DNA of 64,000 nt from Enterobacter sp. SA187 (GTDB taxonomy: Bacteria; Pseudomonadota; Gammaproteobacteria; Enterobacterales; Enterobacteriaceae), in the NCBI RefSeq assembly GCF_001888805.2, contig NZ_CP019113.1:3410001-3474000 (forward strand). The letters are read 5' to 3'. Both the position numbers and the translations under genes were made by a program. This document shows, one piece after another, positions 1 through 8,706 of this stretch; the first letter of the stretch is position 1; each line of letters starts with the position of its first letter. The notes below the pieces were generated by a model that searched no databases, was not told the origin of the DNA, and saw nothing but the letters and a program-made list of their open reading frames with translations.

Positions 1-326
1 AGCGCAAGGCGCATCTCACTGACACCGCGCGTCGGCGTCGGCCAGTCCGGCGGCGTGCCGTAAAGCTGGGAGATGCCTTCATCATAGGTGAAGCGCTGAA
101 TGCCAAAATCCCGCTGCGGCACCCGTTTCACGCCAAGCAGCCGTTCTTCACGCACGGCGCTGAGCAGCGGCAGACGCGCGCCGTTGTGAACATTTAACAG
201 CTGATTGACCATAGCGGTTATAAAAGCGGTTTTCCCGCTGCGGCTAAGACCGGTAACCGCCAGCCGCAAATGGCGATCCACGCCGCGATTTACCAGAGCA
301 CTGAATTCTTTTTTTATTCTGTTCAT
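1..326 (-). CDS. ycjX: YcjX, P-loop stress protein (3' part outside window)
   Basis: This is the N-terminal 108 residues of YcjX, a DUF463 nucleotide-binding protein; the rest lies beyond base 1. The start ATG at 326-324 opens MNRIKKEFSALVNRGVDRHL and a Walker A-like GLSRSGKT follows at about residues 27-34. The stretch matches E. coli YcjX almost residue for residue. In E. coli YcjX forms a pair with the membrane protein YcjF and is linked to heat and stress regulation; its biochemical role is not settled. It follows pspD in the same direction with a gap of about 130 bases. K-12 has pspE and the ycjM-W/ompG block in between, which is absent here. Confidence 0.93.
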   Translation of the reverse strand, partial: MNRIKKEFSALVNRGVDRHLRLAVTGLSRSGKTAFITAMVNQLLNVHNGARLPLLSAVREERLLGVKRVPQRDFGIQRFTYDEGISQLYGTPPDWPTPTRGVSEMRLA

Positions 327-455
327 AAGCATCCAGGTTGCATGAGGGATCCAGAACGTACAGATCAGAAGGTTTCACTACATGAGAGGCAGTATGCCAT
401 TAAAAACGGGGGAATTGAGAGGTCGGGATGAAAGGCTTCACCCCGACAAAAGCCG

Positions 456-698
456 TCAACGAACGGGTTTAACAGGTTTGTTGTTAAAACGGGCGGAAAC
501 TTTGCGCGCCATGCGTGACAGCAAAGGTTCCAGCACCAGCGCCAACAACATTTTTGCCGGACGACGGGCAACGGATTTCACCGCCCACCCTGCCACACCG
601 GCCGGACCGTAACGCAGCGCTGTCAACAGCACCAGTTTTCCGGCGATTTTCAGACCGGGTTTCATTTTTTGTCCTGCCTGTTGCCAATTACGCGCCAT
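456..698 (-). CDS. pspD: Phage shock protein D
   Basis: This 80-residue protein matches E. coli PspD (73 aa), including WQQAGQK near the start and a conserved LVLLTALRYGPAGVAGW stretch. PspD is a small inner-membrane-associated member of the phage-shock regulon with a minor or unclear role. Start choice: an ATG at 710 would add MRFL, but the ATG at 698 has an AGG six bases upstream and matches where the E. coli protein begins. The gene is the last of pspABCD and follows pspC by 27 bases. No pspE rhodanese gene follows it. Confidence 0.88.
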   Translation of the reverse strand: MARNWQQAGQKMKPGLKIAGKLVLLTALRYGPAGVAGWAVKSVARRPAKMLLALVLEPLLSRMARKVSARFNNKPVKPVR

Positions 699-725
699 CA
701 GAAACCTCATTCGTTAAACAGTTAA

Positions 726-1085
726 TTATAGCTGGCGAAAACGGCTGCGCAGGGAGAAGGTGTCAGAGGTGACATAGCGCTCCATGTCGCGCAGACGCTT
801 CTCGCCCGCGGCCAGCTCGGCATCGACCGCATCCAGCAATTCGCCGCTGGTGGGCACCGCCTCGCCGTCGGCCAGATTATCCGGCATCGGGTCAAGCATG
901 AATGTCATGATGATGTAGGCCACCACCACAAAGAAAAACAGCCCGAAAAACATCGCCAGCACGGTGATCAGGCGAACCAGTTTGACCGGCACGTCGAAGT
1001 AGTGCGCCACGCCGGCGCAGACCCCTTTCACCATGCCCTGCTGCGGCATACGCCAGAGCTTTTTATTCAGATCTAATCCAGCCAT
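726..1085 (-). CDS. pspC: Phage shock protein C, membrane stress sensor
   Basis: PspC (119 aa) is an inner-membrane protein that, with PspB, senses envelope stress and draws PspA away from PspF so that the regulon is induced. The sequence has the cytoplasmic PspC motif near residues 8-35, one transmembrane stretch at about 37-64, and a charged periplasmic tail with leucine-zipper character (LLDAVDAELAAGEKRL). Length and order match E. coli. The start codon overlaps the pspB stop at 1085, which suggests coupled translation. I am confident of the identity. Confidence 0.97.
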   Translation of the reverse strand: MAGLDLNKKLWRMPQQGMVKGVCAGVAHYFDVPVKLVRLITVLAMFFGLFFFVVVAYIIMTFMLDPMPDNLADGEAVPTSGELLDAVDAELAAGEKRLRDMERYVTSDTFSLRSRFRQL

Positions 1086-1309
1086 CAGCGATCCCTCCAG
1101 TTCGGATGTTCAGCATCCAGGATAGATTCCAGCGCCTGGATACGTTCGCGCATACGTTGTGCGTCGGCATTCAACTGCGCCAGGCGTTGCTGTTCGCTTT
1201 GCGACAGCGCGTTGCGGGACGACCGGTTGTTGTAATGCAGCCACAGCCAGATGGGCAGCACGAACAAAATAAACAGCGTCAGGGGAATAGCCAGAAACAG
1301 CGCGCTCAT
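1085..1309 (-). CDS. pspB: Phage shock protein B
   Basis: PspB (74 aa) is a bitopic inner-membrane protein: a hydrophobic N-terminal helix (about residues 4-24) followed by a cytoplasmic coiled-coil (about 33-70, rich in E, Q and R). It acts with PspC to relay membrane damage to PspA. The gene follows pspA with a 50-base gap that contains a small hairpin. The start ATG at 1309 has an upstream AAGGAG. Confidence 0.97.
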   Translation of the reverse strand: MSALFLAIPLTLFILFVLPIWLWLHYNNRSSRNALSQSEQQRLAQLNADAQRMRERIQALESILDAEHPNWRDR

Positions 1310-1332
1310 GTGTACTCCTTACAGGTGAGGTG

Positions 1333-1352
1333 AAGGCGCGCTCAGGCGCCTT
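1333..1352 (-). other. Small hairpin between pspA and pspB
   Basis: The sequence holds AAGGCGC and GCGCCTT arms of seven bases around a six-base loop, between the pspA stop and the pspB start. No U-run follows on the coding strand, so it is not a standard intrinsic terminator. It may protect pspA mRNA or lower downstream expression, as PspA is made in excess of PspBCD. That role is inference. Confidence 0.45.
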
Positions 1353-1359
1353 GTCATTA

Positions 1360-2028
1360 TTATTGAAGATCCTGCTTCATTTTCGCTTTCAGCTGTTCCA
1401 GCTGCTCGCTGATGGCGTCGTCGGCTTTCAGTTCCGCAAACTCCTGATCCAGCGATTTCTGCTTACCGAAAGCATGGCTTTCCGCCTCGGCTTCCATATG
1501 GTCGATACGACGCTCGAAAGATTCAAAACGCGCCATCGCTTCGTCGATTTTGCCGCTGTCGAGCTGACGGCGCACATCACGGGACGAGCTGGCCGCCTGG
1601 TGGCGCAGCGTCAGCGCCTGCTGGCGGGCGCGGGTTTCGCTGAGTTTGTTCTCAAGCTCGCCGATCTCTTTCTTCATGCGCACCAGCGTATCATCCACCA
1701 GCGTCACTTCATGTTCGAGGGTGGCGATCACGTCAGTTAATTTCTGTTTTTCGATCAGCGCCGCACGGGCCAGATCGTCTTTTTCTTTACGCAGCGCCAG
1801 TTCCGCTTTTTCCTGCCACTCTGCCTGCTGGGCGGTGGCCTGTTCAATACGGCGTGACAGCTGTTTCTTTTCAGCCAGCGCACGGGCTGAGGTGGAGCGT
1901 ACTTCGACCAGCGTGTCCTCCATTTCCTGGATCATCAGACGCACTAATTTTTGCGGGTCTTCAGCCTTCTCAAGCAGTGAGTTGATGTTGGCGTTCACGA
2001 TGTCGGCGAAACGAGAAAAAATACCCAT
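1360..2028 (-). CDS. pspA: Phage shock protein A, membrane-stabilising effector and PspF inhibitor
   Basis: PspA (222 aa) belongs to the PspA/IM30 (ESCRT-III-like) family. Unstressed, it binds PspF and blocks its ATPase; under membrane stress it oligomerises on the inner membrane and limits proton leakage. The sequence begins with the amphipathic helix MGIFSRFADIVNANINSLLE and is otherwise nearly all charged coiled coil. Its length equals the E. coli protein. It is the first gene of the operon and lies about 50 bases downstream of a near-consensus sigma-54 promoter. Confidence 0.98.
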   Translation of the reverse strand: MGIFSRFADIVNANINSLLEKAEDPQKLVRLMIQEMEDTLVEVRSTSARALAEKKQLSRRIEQATAQQAEWQEKAELALRKEKDDLARAALIEKQKLTDVIATLEHEVTLVDDTLVRMKKEIGELENKLSETRARQQALTLRHQAASSSRDVRRQLDSGKIDEAMARFESFERRIDHMEAEAESHAFGKQKSLDQEFAELKADDAISEQLEQLKAKMKQDLQ

Positions 2029-2080
2029 AATTCAGTCCTCATATTTTCTGTTATCGGGCCAGGCCCTGCTGATTGAGTAA

Positions 2081-2096
2081 TACAATTCCCGTGCCA
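2081..2096 (-). promoter_or_regulatory. Sigma-54 promoter of pspABCD
   Basis: On the minus strand the bases read TGGCACG, four bases, then TTGTA, matching the sigma-54 -24/-12 consensus (TGGCACG-N4-TTGCA) at all but one position. It points towards pspA, about 52 bases from its start. This agrees with the known dependence of pspA on RpoN and PspF. Confidence 0.93.
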
Positions 2097-2117
2097 GCTT
2101 TTTATGTTAATGATAAT

Positions 2118-2130
2118 AAAGGAAATGATT
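2118..2130 (-). promoter_or_regulatory. Candidate IHF site upstream of pspA
   Basis: The minus strand reads AATCATTTCCTTT, which fits the IHF consensus WATCAANNNNTTR at all but two positions. It lies between the sigma-54 promoter and the pspF start, in an AT-rich stretch. IHF bends DNA here in E. coli so that PspF bound upstream can reach the polymerase. PspF-binding sequences would lie at about 2135-2180 but I cannot define them. Confidence 0.4.
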
Positions 2131-2195
2131 AATTTTACCGCAGCGGTGAAATGGGTTAGAGTGGTGAAATACACCAACCAGTGGCGAATTTCATC

Positions 2196-3170
2196 ATGGC
2201 GGAATACAGAGATAATCTTCTTGGCGAAGCAAACAGCTTTATCGATGTGCTGGAGCAGGTTTCCCGTCTGGCGCCGCTGAATAAACCGGTGTTGATCATC
2301 GGCGAGCGCGGTACCGGCAAGGAGCTGATAGCCAACCGCCTGCACTTTCTCTCTTCCCGCTGGGACGGGCCCTTTATTTCGCTTAACTGCGCCGCGCTGA
2401 ATGAAAATCTGCTGGATACCGAGCTGTTCGGCCATGAAGCCGGGGCTTTTACCGGCGCGCAGAAACGCCATCCGGGACGCTTTGAACGCGCCGACGGCGG
2501 CACGCTGTTTCTCGATGAGCTGGCGACCGCGCCAATGCTGGTGCAGGAAAAACTGCTGCGCGTGATCGAATACGGCGAGCTGGAGCGCGTCGGCGGCAGC
2601 CGTCCGTTACAGGTGAACGTGCGGCTGGTGTGTGCCACTAACGCCGATTTACCGCAGATGGTGGAGAATGAAACCTTCCGCGCCGACCTGCTCGACCGGC
2701 TGGCCTTTGATGTGGTGCAGTTGCCGCCGCTGCGCGAACGGCAAAGCGACATCATGCTGATGGCCGATCACTTTGCCATTCAGATGTGCCGCGAGCTGGG
2801 GCTGCCGCTGTTTCCGGGCTTTACCGAACGCGCCCGCGACACGCTGCTGGGCTACCGCTGGCCGGGGAATATTCGTGAACTGAAAAACGTTGTCGAGCGC
2901 TCGGTGTACCGCCACGGCAGCAGCGATACGCCCCTTGACGAGATAATTATCGATCCCTTTCACCGCGCCCCGTCGCCGGTCAGGTCAACGACGGATAGCG
3001 AAGCGCTGCCCGCCCTGCCGCTGGATCTGCGGCAGTTTCAGCAATCCCAGGAGAAAGCGCTGCTGGAAAGCAGCCTGCAACAGGCGAAATTTAATCAGAA
3101 ACGCGCGGCGGAACTGCTGGGACTGACTTACCACCAGCTGCGCGCGCTGCTGAAAAAGCACGCGCTGTAA
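2196..3170 (+). CDS. pspF: PspF, sigma-54 enhancer-binding activator
   Basis: PspF (324 aa) is an AAA+ activator of sigma-54 polymerase at psp promoters. It lacks a receiver domain and is held inactive by PspA. Visible motifs: Walker A GERGTGKE (36-43), Trp56 on the surface loop known to contact PspA, the GAFTGA sigma-54 loop (83-88), Walker B GGTLFLDE (101-108), and a C-terminal Fis-type helix-turn-helix (about 300-322). The start MAEYRDN at 2196 is chosen to match E. coli; an in-frame GTG at 2181 would add five residues. It is divergent from pspA and shares its control region. Confidence 0.97.
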   Translation: MAEYRDNLLGEANSFIDVLEQVSRLAPLNKPVLIIGERGTGKELIANRLHFLSSRWDGPFISLNCAALNENLLDTELFGHEAGAFTGAQKRHPGRFERADGGTLFLDELATAPMLVQEKLLRVIEYGELERVGGSRPLQVNVRLVCATNADLPQMVENETFRADLLDRLAFDVVQLPPLRERQSDIMLMADHFAIQMCRELGLPLFPGFTERARDTLLGYRWPGNIRELKNVVERSVYRHGSSDTPLDEIIIDPFHRAPSPVRSTTDSEALPALPLDLRQFQQSQEKALLESSLQQAKFNQKRAAELLGLTYHQLRALLKKHAL

Positions 3171-3173
3171 GGG

Positions 3174-3518
3174 CTATTTTTTATTCATCATCGCTTTCAG
3201 ATCGGCGAAAGGATTATATTTCGCCTCGCCGACATCTTTCTGCGCATCTTCCCCGGCGATCACCGTTGAGCCGTACTGATCCGCCTCGGTGTATTTCGAG
3301 TGCTCATGATCGTGGCAATACAGGCACAACAGCTCCCAGTTGCTGCCGTCCGGCGGGTTATTGGTATGATCGTGATCGATATGGTGCACCGTTAACTCAC
3401 GCAAGTTTGAGTAGACAAATTCGCGTGAGCACCGGCCGCACACCCACGGATAGATTTTTAACGCACGTTCCCGGTAATCCACTTCCAGGCGGGCATAGTT
3501 CTTCGGAATAATAGCCAT
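3174..3518 (-). CDS. yajD: YajD family HNH nuclease
   Basis: This 114-residue protein matches E. coli YajD almost throughout (MAIIPKNYARLE start, NPFADLKAMMNKK end). It is an HNH-family protein: zinc pairs at Cys27/Cys30 and Cys65/Cys68 and a central HHIDHD motif at 45-50. The native substrate is not known. The longer in-frame reading to 3647 is rejected because the E. coli start and an AGGA both favour 3518. In K-12 yajD lies elsewhere, near tsx/nusB. Here it sits tail-to-tail with pspF, three bases apart. Confidence 0.92.
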   Translation of the reverse strand: MAIIPKNYARLEVDYRERALKIYPWVCGRCSREFVYSNLRELTVHHIDHDHTNNPPDGSNWELLCLYCHDHEHSKYTEADQYGSTVIAGEDAQKDVGEAKYNPFADLKAMMNKK

Positions 3519-3559
3519 CGCGGCAATCCTTTTGGTCACAGAGATAGACCACCATAATA

Positions 3560-4468
3560 TCAGGCGGGGGCGTGTTTGCGGCAAATATCCCGCACAAACT
3601 CCCGCAGCCAGCGATGACCGGCATCGGCTTCCATACGGGGATGCCACATCTGGGAAATGGTGATCGGGCGGGTTTCTACCGGCAGCGTAAAGGTATGCAG
3701 CCTTGCCGCCTGCTGATGGATCAGAAAAGAGGCCGGCACCAGCGCCACCAGATCGGACGCCTGGGCCACCGCCACCGCCGCCGGAAAGCCGGGCACGACG
3801 GCTGCGATATGGCGTTCCAGGCCAAGCGCCGCCAGCGCTTCATCCACCGGCCCGCCCGCCTTGCCGCGCCGTGACGCCACCACGTGGCCGTGGGCGATAT
3901 ACTCTTCCACGCTGACTTCCGGCATCGCGGCCAGCGGATGCCCGTGTCTGACCACGCCGACAAAACGATCGCGGAACAGCGCCTGAATGCGGATCTCCGG
4001 TCCCATATCACCAAGCACGCCGATTTCCAGATCAATCTGCCCTTCCCGCAGCGGCGCGGCGTTTTTCGCAAGCTTAGGCGCAAAGCACAATCGTACCTGC
4101 GGGGCCTGTTGTGCGGCGGCGACAATCAGTTTTGGCCCGAACGCCTCCACAAAGCCGTCGTTAGCCCGCAGGGTAAAGGTGCGGCGGTAAGTGGTTAAAT
4201 CGAGCTTCTCCGCCGCCGGACGCAGCACGGCCAGCGCATCAAACACCGTCTGCCGGGTGCGCTCGCGCACCGCACCGGCATAGGGCGTCAGCACCATATG
4301 GCGTCCGGCGCGCACCAGCAGCGGATCGCCGGTCACCGTCCGCAGGCGGCTGAGGGTGCGGCTCATCGCAGATTCACTGAGGCCAAGCCGCCGGGCCGCC
4401 CCCGCCACGCTGGCTTCCGCCAGCAGCGCATCAAGGGCGATCAGCAAGTTCAGATCCGGTTGGTTCAT
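3560..4468 (-). CDS. LysR-type transcriptional regulator
   Basis: This 302-residue protein has an N-terminal winged helix-turn-helix (about 1-60, AGAARRLGLSESAMSRTLSRL) and a periplasmic-binding-protein-like effector domain (about 90-295), the LysR layout. The start ATG at 4468 has AAGGA upstream. It is transcribed away from an MFS transporter over a 144-base gap, the usual arrangement in which a LysR protein controls its divergent neighbour. I do not recognise a named orthologue or its inducer. K-12 has the puu cluster in this chromosomal interval. Confidence 0.9.
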   Translation of the reverse strand: MNQPDLNLLIALDALLAEASVAGAARRLGLSESAMSRTLSRLRTVTGDPLLVRAGRHMVLTPYAGAVRERTRQTVFDALAVLRPAAEKLDLTTYRRTFTLRANDGFVEAFGPKLIVAAAQQAPQVRLCFAPKLAKNAAPLREGQIDLEIGVLGDMGPEIRIQALFRDRFVGVVRHGHPLAAMPEVSVEEYIAHGHVVASRRGKAGGPVDEALAALGLERHIAAVVPGFPAAVAVAQASDLVALVPASFLIHQQAARLHTFTLPVETRPITISQMWHPRMEADAGHRWLREFVRDICRKHAPA

Positions 4469-4505
4469 GTCAGCCTTTCCTTATTTCCCCGCTCATCAAT
4501 CGCAC

Positions 4506-4532
4506 TATAACAGGCGTCCGGTGCAGGTTATA
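4506..4532. promoter_or_regulatory. Candidate LysR-regulator operator between the LysR and MFS genes
   Basis: TATAAC and GTTATA form an interrupted inverted repeat with 15 bases between them, in the divergent intergenic region, followed by an ATAACTGCAATTGC stretch. LysR proteins favour interrupted dyads of T-N11-A type in such positions. The assignment is inference. Confidence 0.3.
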
Positions 4533-4612
4533 ACTGCAATTGCTGCGTCTTCCGCCGGGTGTGGTACGCCGGTAGGCTGTCAGCAGATGACAATGCGCTT
4601 AACAAGGTGAAT

Positions 4613-5998
4613 ATGATGGAACTCTTTTCTGACAAAGCGGGCGACGAAGGCTTACCCGGACGCCCGCGTGCGCTGGCAATGGCGGCGGTGATGACCTCCA
4701 CCACCATGGCGGTGTTTGACGGATCAATGGTGAATATCGCCCTGCCGCAGATCGCCGCTGCGCTTAAGGTTGCTGCCCCGGCGGCGGTGTGGGTGGCGAA
4801 CGGTTATTTGCTGGCGGCGGCGATGACGCTGGCGATTTTCGCCGCGCTGGCGAACCGCTTTGGTTTTCGTCTGCTGTTTGCCTGTGGGCTTGGCCTGTTT
4901 ACGGTGGCCTCGCTGGGATGCACCCTGTCCTCCTCCCTGACGGCGCTGACCAGCTGGCGTATTGTGCAGGGGATCGGCGGGGCCGCGACCCTGAGCATCG
5001 CGCCTGCGATCCTGCGCTCCATCTTTCCCGACCGGCTGCTCGGCCGCATTCTTGGGCTGCATGCGTTGCTCATCGCCGCCAGCACCGCGCTGGCCCCGCT
5101 GCTTGGCGGCACGCTGCTGGCGACGCTGAGCTGGCGCTGGCTGTTTGCCGTTAATCTGCCGCTCGGCGTGATGGCCCTGGCGTTAACCCTGCGAACGATC
5201 CCCGGCAAAAAAGCGCCGCAGCGCGAACCCTTTGACGCCGCGGGCGCGCTGCTGTCGGCGATAATGCTCGGCGCGCTGATCATGACCGCCAGCACCTTTG
5301 CCCGGCCGGAGAAAGACGACGGTATGCTGATAACCGCCCTGGCATACGGACTGCTCGCCATTGTCGCAGGCGTGCTGTTCGTCTGGCGGCAACAGCGGGC
5401 GCCAAAACCGCTGCTGCCGCTGGCGATGTTCTCATCAATGCGTTTTTCTCTGGCGGCGCTCACCTCGCTGGCGTCTTTTGTCAGCCAGGGGATGACCTTT
5501 GTCGCGCTGCCGTTTTTATTCCAGAGCCTCTATGGTTACAGCGCCTTTGAATCGGCGCTGCTGTTTACCCCCTGGCCGCTGGGCATCATTCTGGCCGCGC
5601 CGCACGCCGGACGTTTTGCAGATCGCCATTCCCCCGCGCTGATCTCCACCGTCGGGCTGTGCGTGTTTGCCGCAGGACTGGTCCTGCTGGCGCTGTTGTC
5701 GGATCACGCCCCGATGTGGGACATCGGCGTGCGCAGTTTTGTGTGTGGCCTGGGATTTGGCTGTTTTCAGAGCCCGAACAACCGGGAAATGCTGGCGAAC
5801 GTCTCGCGGGAGAACAGCGGCTATGCCTCAGGCGTACTGGCGATAGTGCGTACCTTCGGACAATGTATGGGCGCGGCGCTGGTCGGCGTGCTGCTGTCGC
5901 TGTCCGGTGATGCGCTGGCGGTACACCTGAGTTTGTGGGTGGCGGCGATGGCGACGGCAGTGGCGCTGCTGTTCAGCGTCAGCCGCCTGCGAAAGTGA
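4613..5998 (+). CDS. MFS drug-efflux-type transporter (DHA2-like)
   Basis: This 461-residue polytopic protein has many hydrophobic helices and the motif FDGSMVNIALPQIA near residue 30, typical of the DHA2 (EmrB/SmvA-like) drug:H+ antiporters. Start choice: the ATG at 4613 has AAGG five bases upstream; an upstream GTG at 4559 lacks a ribosome site. It is divergent from the LysR gene at 3560-4468, which probably regulates it. The substrate cannot be read from sequence. It lies just upstream of sapA, but with its own stop and about 100 bases of gap I see no reason to call them one operon. Confidence 0.88.
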   Translation: MMELFSDKAGDEGLPGRPRALAMAAVMTSTTMAVFDGSMVNIALPQIAAALKVAAPAAVWVANGYLLAAAMTLAIFAALANRFGFRLLFACGLGLFTVASLGCTLSSSLTALTSWRIVQGIGGAATLSIAPAILRSIFPDRLLGRILGLHALLIAASTALAPLLGGTLLATLSWRWLFAVNLPLGVMALALTLRTIPGKKAPQREPFDAAGALLSAIMLGALIMTASTFARPEKDDGMLITALAYGLLAIVAGVLFVWRQQRAPKPLLPLAMFSSMRFSLAALTSLASFVSQGMTFVALPFLFQSLYGYSAFESALLFTPWPLGIILAAPHAGRFADRHSPALISTVGLCVFAAGLVLLALLSDHAPMWDIGVRSFVCGLGFGCFQSPNNREMLANVSRENSGYASGVLAIVRTFGQCMGAALVGVLLSLSGDALAVHLSLWVAAMATAVALLFSVSRLRK

Positions 5999-6097
5999 CG
6001 CGTTTGATGACTTTTCCGCCAGTTATCCGCAGACATTTTTACGCGGCGGCGTTAAGTGCGATACACTTTGCAGATCAGTCTTAAAACCAAAGAAATT

Positions 6098-7744
6098 ATG
6101 CGCCTAATTTTATCGTCTCTGCTGATGAGCGCCGGTCTGTTAAGCGGACTGGCGCAGGGCGAGCCTGTGCCGCCCGCCGCCCGCGATATTCGTGACAGCG
6201 GCTTTGTGTACTGCGTGAACGGTCAGGTGAACACCTTTAACCCGCAAAAAGCCAGCAGCGGCCTGATTGTCGATACCCTCGCCGCCCAGCTGTACGATCG
6301 CCTGCTGGATGTCGATCCTTACACCTACCGGCTGGTGCCGGAGCTGGCGGAAAGCTGGGAAGTGCTGGACAACGGCGCAACTTACCGTTTTCGTCTGCGC
6401 AACGACGTGTCCTTCCAGACCACCGCGTGGTTTAAACCCACCCGTAAGCTGAATGCGGACGATGTGACCTTTACCTTCCAGCGTATTTTCGACCGCAAAC
6501 ATCCGTGGCATAACATTAACGGCAGCAGCTTCCCCTATTTCGACAGCCTGCAATTCGCCGATACCGTGGAGAGCGTGCGCAAAATCGACAACCGCACCGT
6601 GGAGTTTCGTCTGCGCCAGCCGGATGCGTCTTTCCTCTGGCATCTGGCGACCCATTACGCGTCGGTGATGTCGGCAGAGTACGCCGCGGATCTGGCGAAG
6701 AACGACCATCAGGAGCTACTGGATCGTCAGCCGGTCGGCACCGGCCCGTTCCAGCTCGGCGATTACCGCGCCGGGCAGTATATTCGGTTACAACGTCACG
6801 AACGATTCTGGCGTGGCACGCCGCTGATGCCGCAGGTGGTGGTCGATCTCGGCTCCGGCGGCACCGGACGGTTATCCAAACTGCTGACCGGCGAATGCGA
6901 TGTGCTGGCCTGGCCCGCCGCCAGCCAGCTTACCAGCCTGCGCGACGATCCGCGTCTGCGCCTGACGCTGCGCCCCGGCATGAACATCGCTTATCTGGCG
7001 TTTAATACCGACAAGCCGCCGCTGAATAATCCGCAGGTGCGCCACGCGCTGGCGCTGGCGATTAATAATCAGCGGCTGATGCAGTCTATTTACTATGGCA
7101 CCGCCGAAACCGCTGCGTCGATTTTGCCCCGCGCCTCCTGGGCCTATGATAACGAAGCGAAAATTACCGAATACAATCCCGATGAAGCGCGCGCACGGCT
7201 TAAAGCGCTGGGACTGGAAAACATGACCCTTGAGCTGTGGGTGCCGACCAGCTCCCAGGCCTGGAACCCCAGCCCCCTGAAAACGGCGGAGCTGATCCAG
7301 GCGGATATGGCGCAGGTGGGCGTAACGGTGAAGATCGTGCCGGTAGAGGGCCGTTTTCAGGAAGCGCGCCTGATGGACATGAATCATGATCTCACCCTTT
7401 CCGGCTGGTCAACGGACAGTAACGATCCGGACAGTTTCTTCCGTCCGCTGTTGAGCTGCGCGGCGATCGAATCGCAGACCAACTTCGCCCACTGGTGCCA
7501 CCGTGAATTCGATAACGTGTTGCAAAAAGCCCTGCGTTCGCAGCAGCTGGCGTCGCGCATTGAGGCTTACGACGAGGCGCAAACCATTCTCGCCCGTGAA
7601 CTGCCGGTGCTGCCGCTGGCCTCATCGCTGCGTTTGCAGGCCTATCGGTACGATATGAAAGGCCTGGTGTTGAGTCCCTTTGGTAACGCCTCTTTTGCGG
7701 GCGTGTCGCGTGAAAAAGAGCATTCTGAGGATAAACAGCCATGA
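6098..7744 (+). CDS. sapA: SapA, periplasmic peptide-binding protein
   Basis: SapA (548 aa) is the periplasmic solute-binding protein (family 5, OppA/DppA type) of the Sap ABC transporter, linked to resistance to antimicrobial peptides in Salmonella and Haemophilus. The start at 6098 gives a signal peptide (MRLILSSLLMSAGLLSGLAQ) and the E. coli length; upstream in-frame residues from 6056 are discarded. The body matches E. coli closely, for example the DLGSGGTGRLSKLLTGECDV stretch. The stop overlaps the sapB start by four bases (ATGA), so the five sap genes read as one operon. Confidence 0.97.
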   Translation: MRLILSSLLMSAGLLSGLAQGEPVPPAARDIRDSGFVYCVNGQVNTFNPQKASSGLIVDTLAAQLYDRLLDVDPYTYRLVPELAESWEVLDNGATYRFRLRNDVSFQTTAWFKPTRKLNADDVTFTFQRIFDRKHPWHNINGSSFPYFDSLQFADTVESVRKIDNRTVEFRLRQPDASFLWHLATHYASVMSAEYAADLAKNDHQELLDRQPVGTGPFQLGDYRAGQYIRLQRHERFWRGTPLMPQVVVDLGSGGTGRLSKLLTGECDVLAWPAASQLTSLRDDPRLRLTLRPGMNIAYLAFNTDKPPLNNPQVRHALALAINNQRLMQSIYYGTAETAASILPRASWAYDNEAKITEYNPDEARARLKALGLENMTLELWVPTSSQAWNPSPLKTAELIQADMAQVGVTVKIVPVEGRFQEARLMDMNHDLTLSGWSTDSNDPDSFFRPLLSCAAIESQTNFAHWCHREFDNVLQKALRSQQLASRIEAYDEAQTILARELPVLPLASSLRLQAYRYDMKGLVLSPFGNASFAGVSREKEHSEDKQP

Positions 7745-8706
7745 TCATTTTTACGCTGCGGCGCATACTTCTGCTGATGGTCACGCTGTTTTTGCTGACC
7801 TTTGTCGCCTTCAGCCTGAGCTATTTTACGCCCCATGCGCCGCTGTCAGGGGCGTCGCTGTGGAACGCCTGGGCGTTCTGGTTTAACGGCGTGCTGCACT
7901 GGGACTTCGGCGTCTCCAGCATTAACGGCCAGCTGATTTCCGAACAGTTAAAAGATGTGTTTCCGGCCACCATGGAGCTGTGCATTCTGGCCTTCACCTT
8001 TGCGCTGGTGCTCGGCATTCCCGTCGGTATGCTGGCGGGAATTTCGCGCAATAAATGGCAGGATAAATTTATCAGCGCGCTGGCGCTGCTCGGCTTTTCC
8101 ATTCCGGTGTTCTGGCTGGCGCTGCTGCTGACGCTGTTTTTCTCGCTCACCCTTGGCTGGCTGCCGGTGTCCGGACGCTTTGATCTGCTGTATGAAGTGA
8201 AAACCGTGACCGGCTTTGCCATTATCGACGCCTGGCTGTCGGATTCGCCCTGGCGCGATGAGATGATCGTGAGCGCCCTGCGCCATATGGTGCTGCCAGT
8301 GCTGACGCTGGCGGTGGCTCCGACCACAGAAGTGATCCGCCTGATGCGCATCAGCACCATCGATGTGTTTGAGCAGAATTATATTAAAGCCGCGGCCACG
8401 CGCGGCGTGTCGCGGCTGACGATTTTGCGCCGCCATGTGCTGCACAACGCCCTGCCGCCAGTGATCCCGCGTCTCGGTTTGCAGTTCTCCACTATGCTGA
8501 CGCTGGCGATGATCACTGAAATGGTGTTCAGCTGGCCGGGGCTGGGACGCTGGATGATCAACGCTATCCGCCAGCAGGATTACGCGGCGATTTCCGCAGG
8601 CGTAATGGTGATTGGCGCACTGGTGATCATCGTGAACGTGATTTCTGACATTGTGGGCGCGCTGGCGAACCCCTTGAAACATAAGGAATGGTATGCCCTC
8701 CGATAA
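7741..8706 (+). CDS. sapB: SapB, ABC transporter permease
   Basis: SapB (321 aa) is an inner-membrane permease of the DppB/OppB type with about six membrane segments and the cytoplasmic EAA-like loop around KAAATRGVSRLTILRRHVLHN that docks the ATPases. With SapC it forms the channel of the Sap transporter. In E. coli SapBCDF has been reported to export putrescine independently of SapA. It overlaps sapA by four bases and sapC by fourteen. Confidence 0.97.
   Translation: MIIFTLRRILLLMVTLFLLTFVAFSLSYFTPHAPLSGASLWNAWAFWFNGVLHWDFGVSSINGQLISEQLKDVFPATMELCILAFTFALVLGIPVGMLAGISRNKWQDKFISALALLGFSIPVFWLALLLTLFFSLTLGWLPVSGRFDLLYEVKTVTGFAIIDAWLSDSPWRDEMIVSALRHMVLPVLTLAVAPTTEVIRLMRISTIDVFEQNYIKAAATRGVSRLTILRRHVLHNALPPVIPRLGLQFSTMLTLAMITEMVFSWPGLGRWMINAIRQQDYAAISAGVMVIGALVIIVNVISDIVGALANPLKHKEWYALR

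Noticed and set aside
2181..2195. A GTG start giving PspF five extra residues.
   Set aside because: The E. coli protein begins at the ATG 15 bases later.
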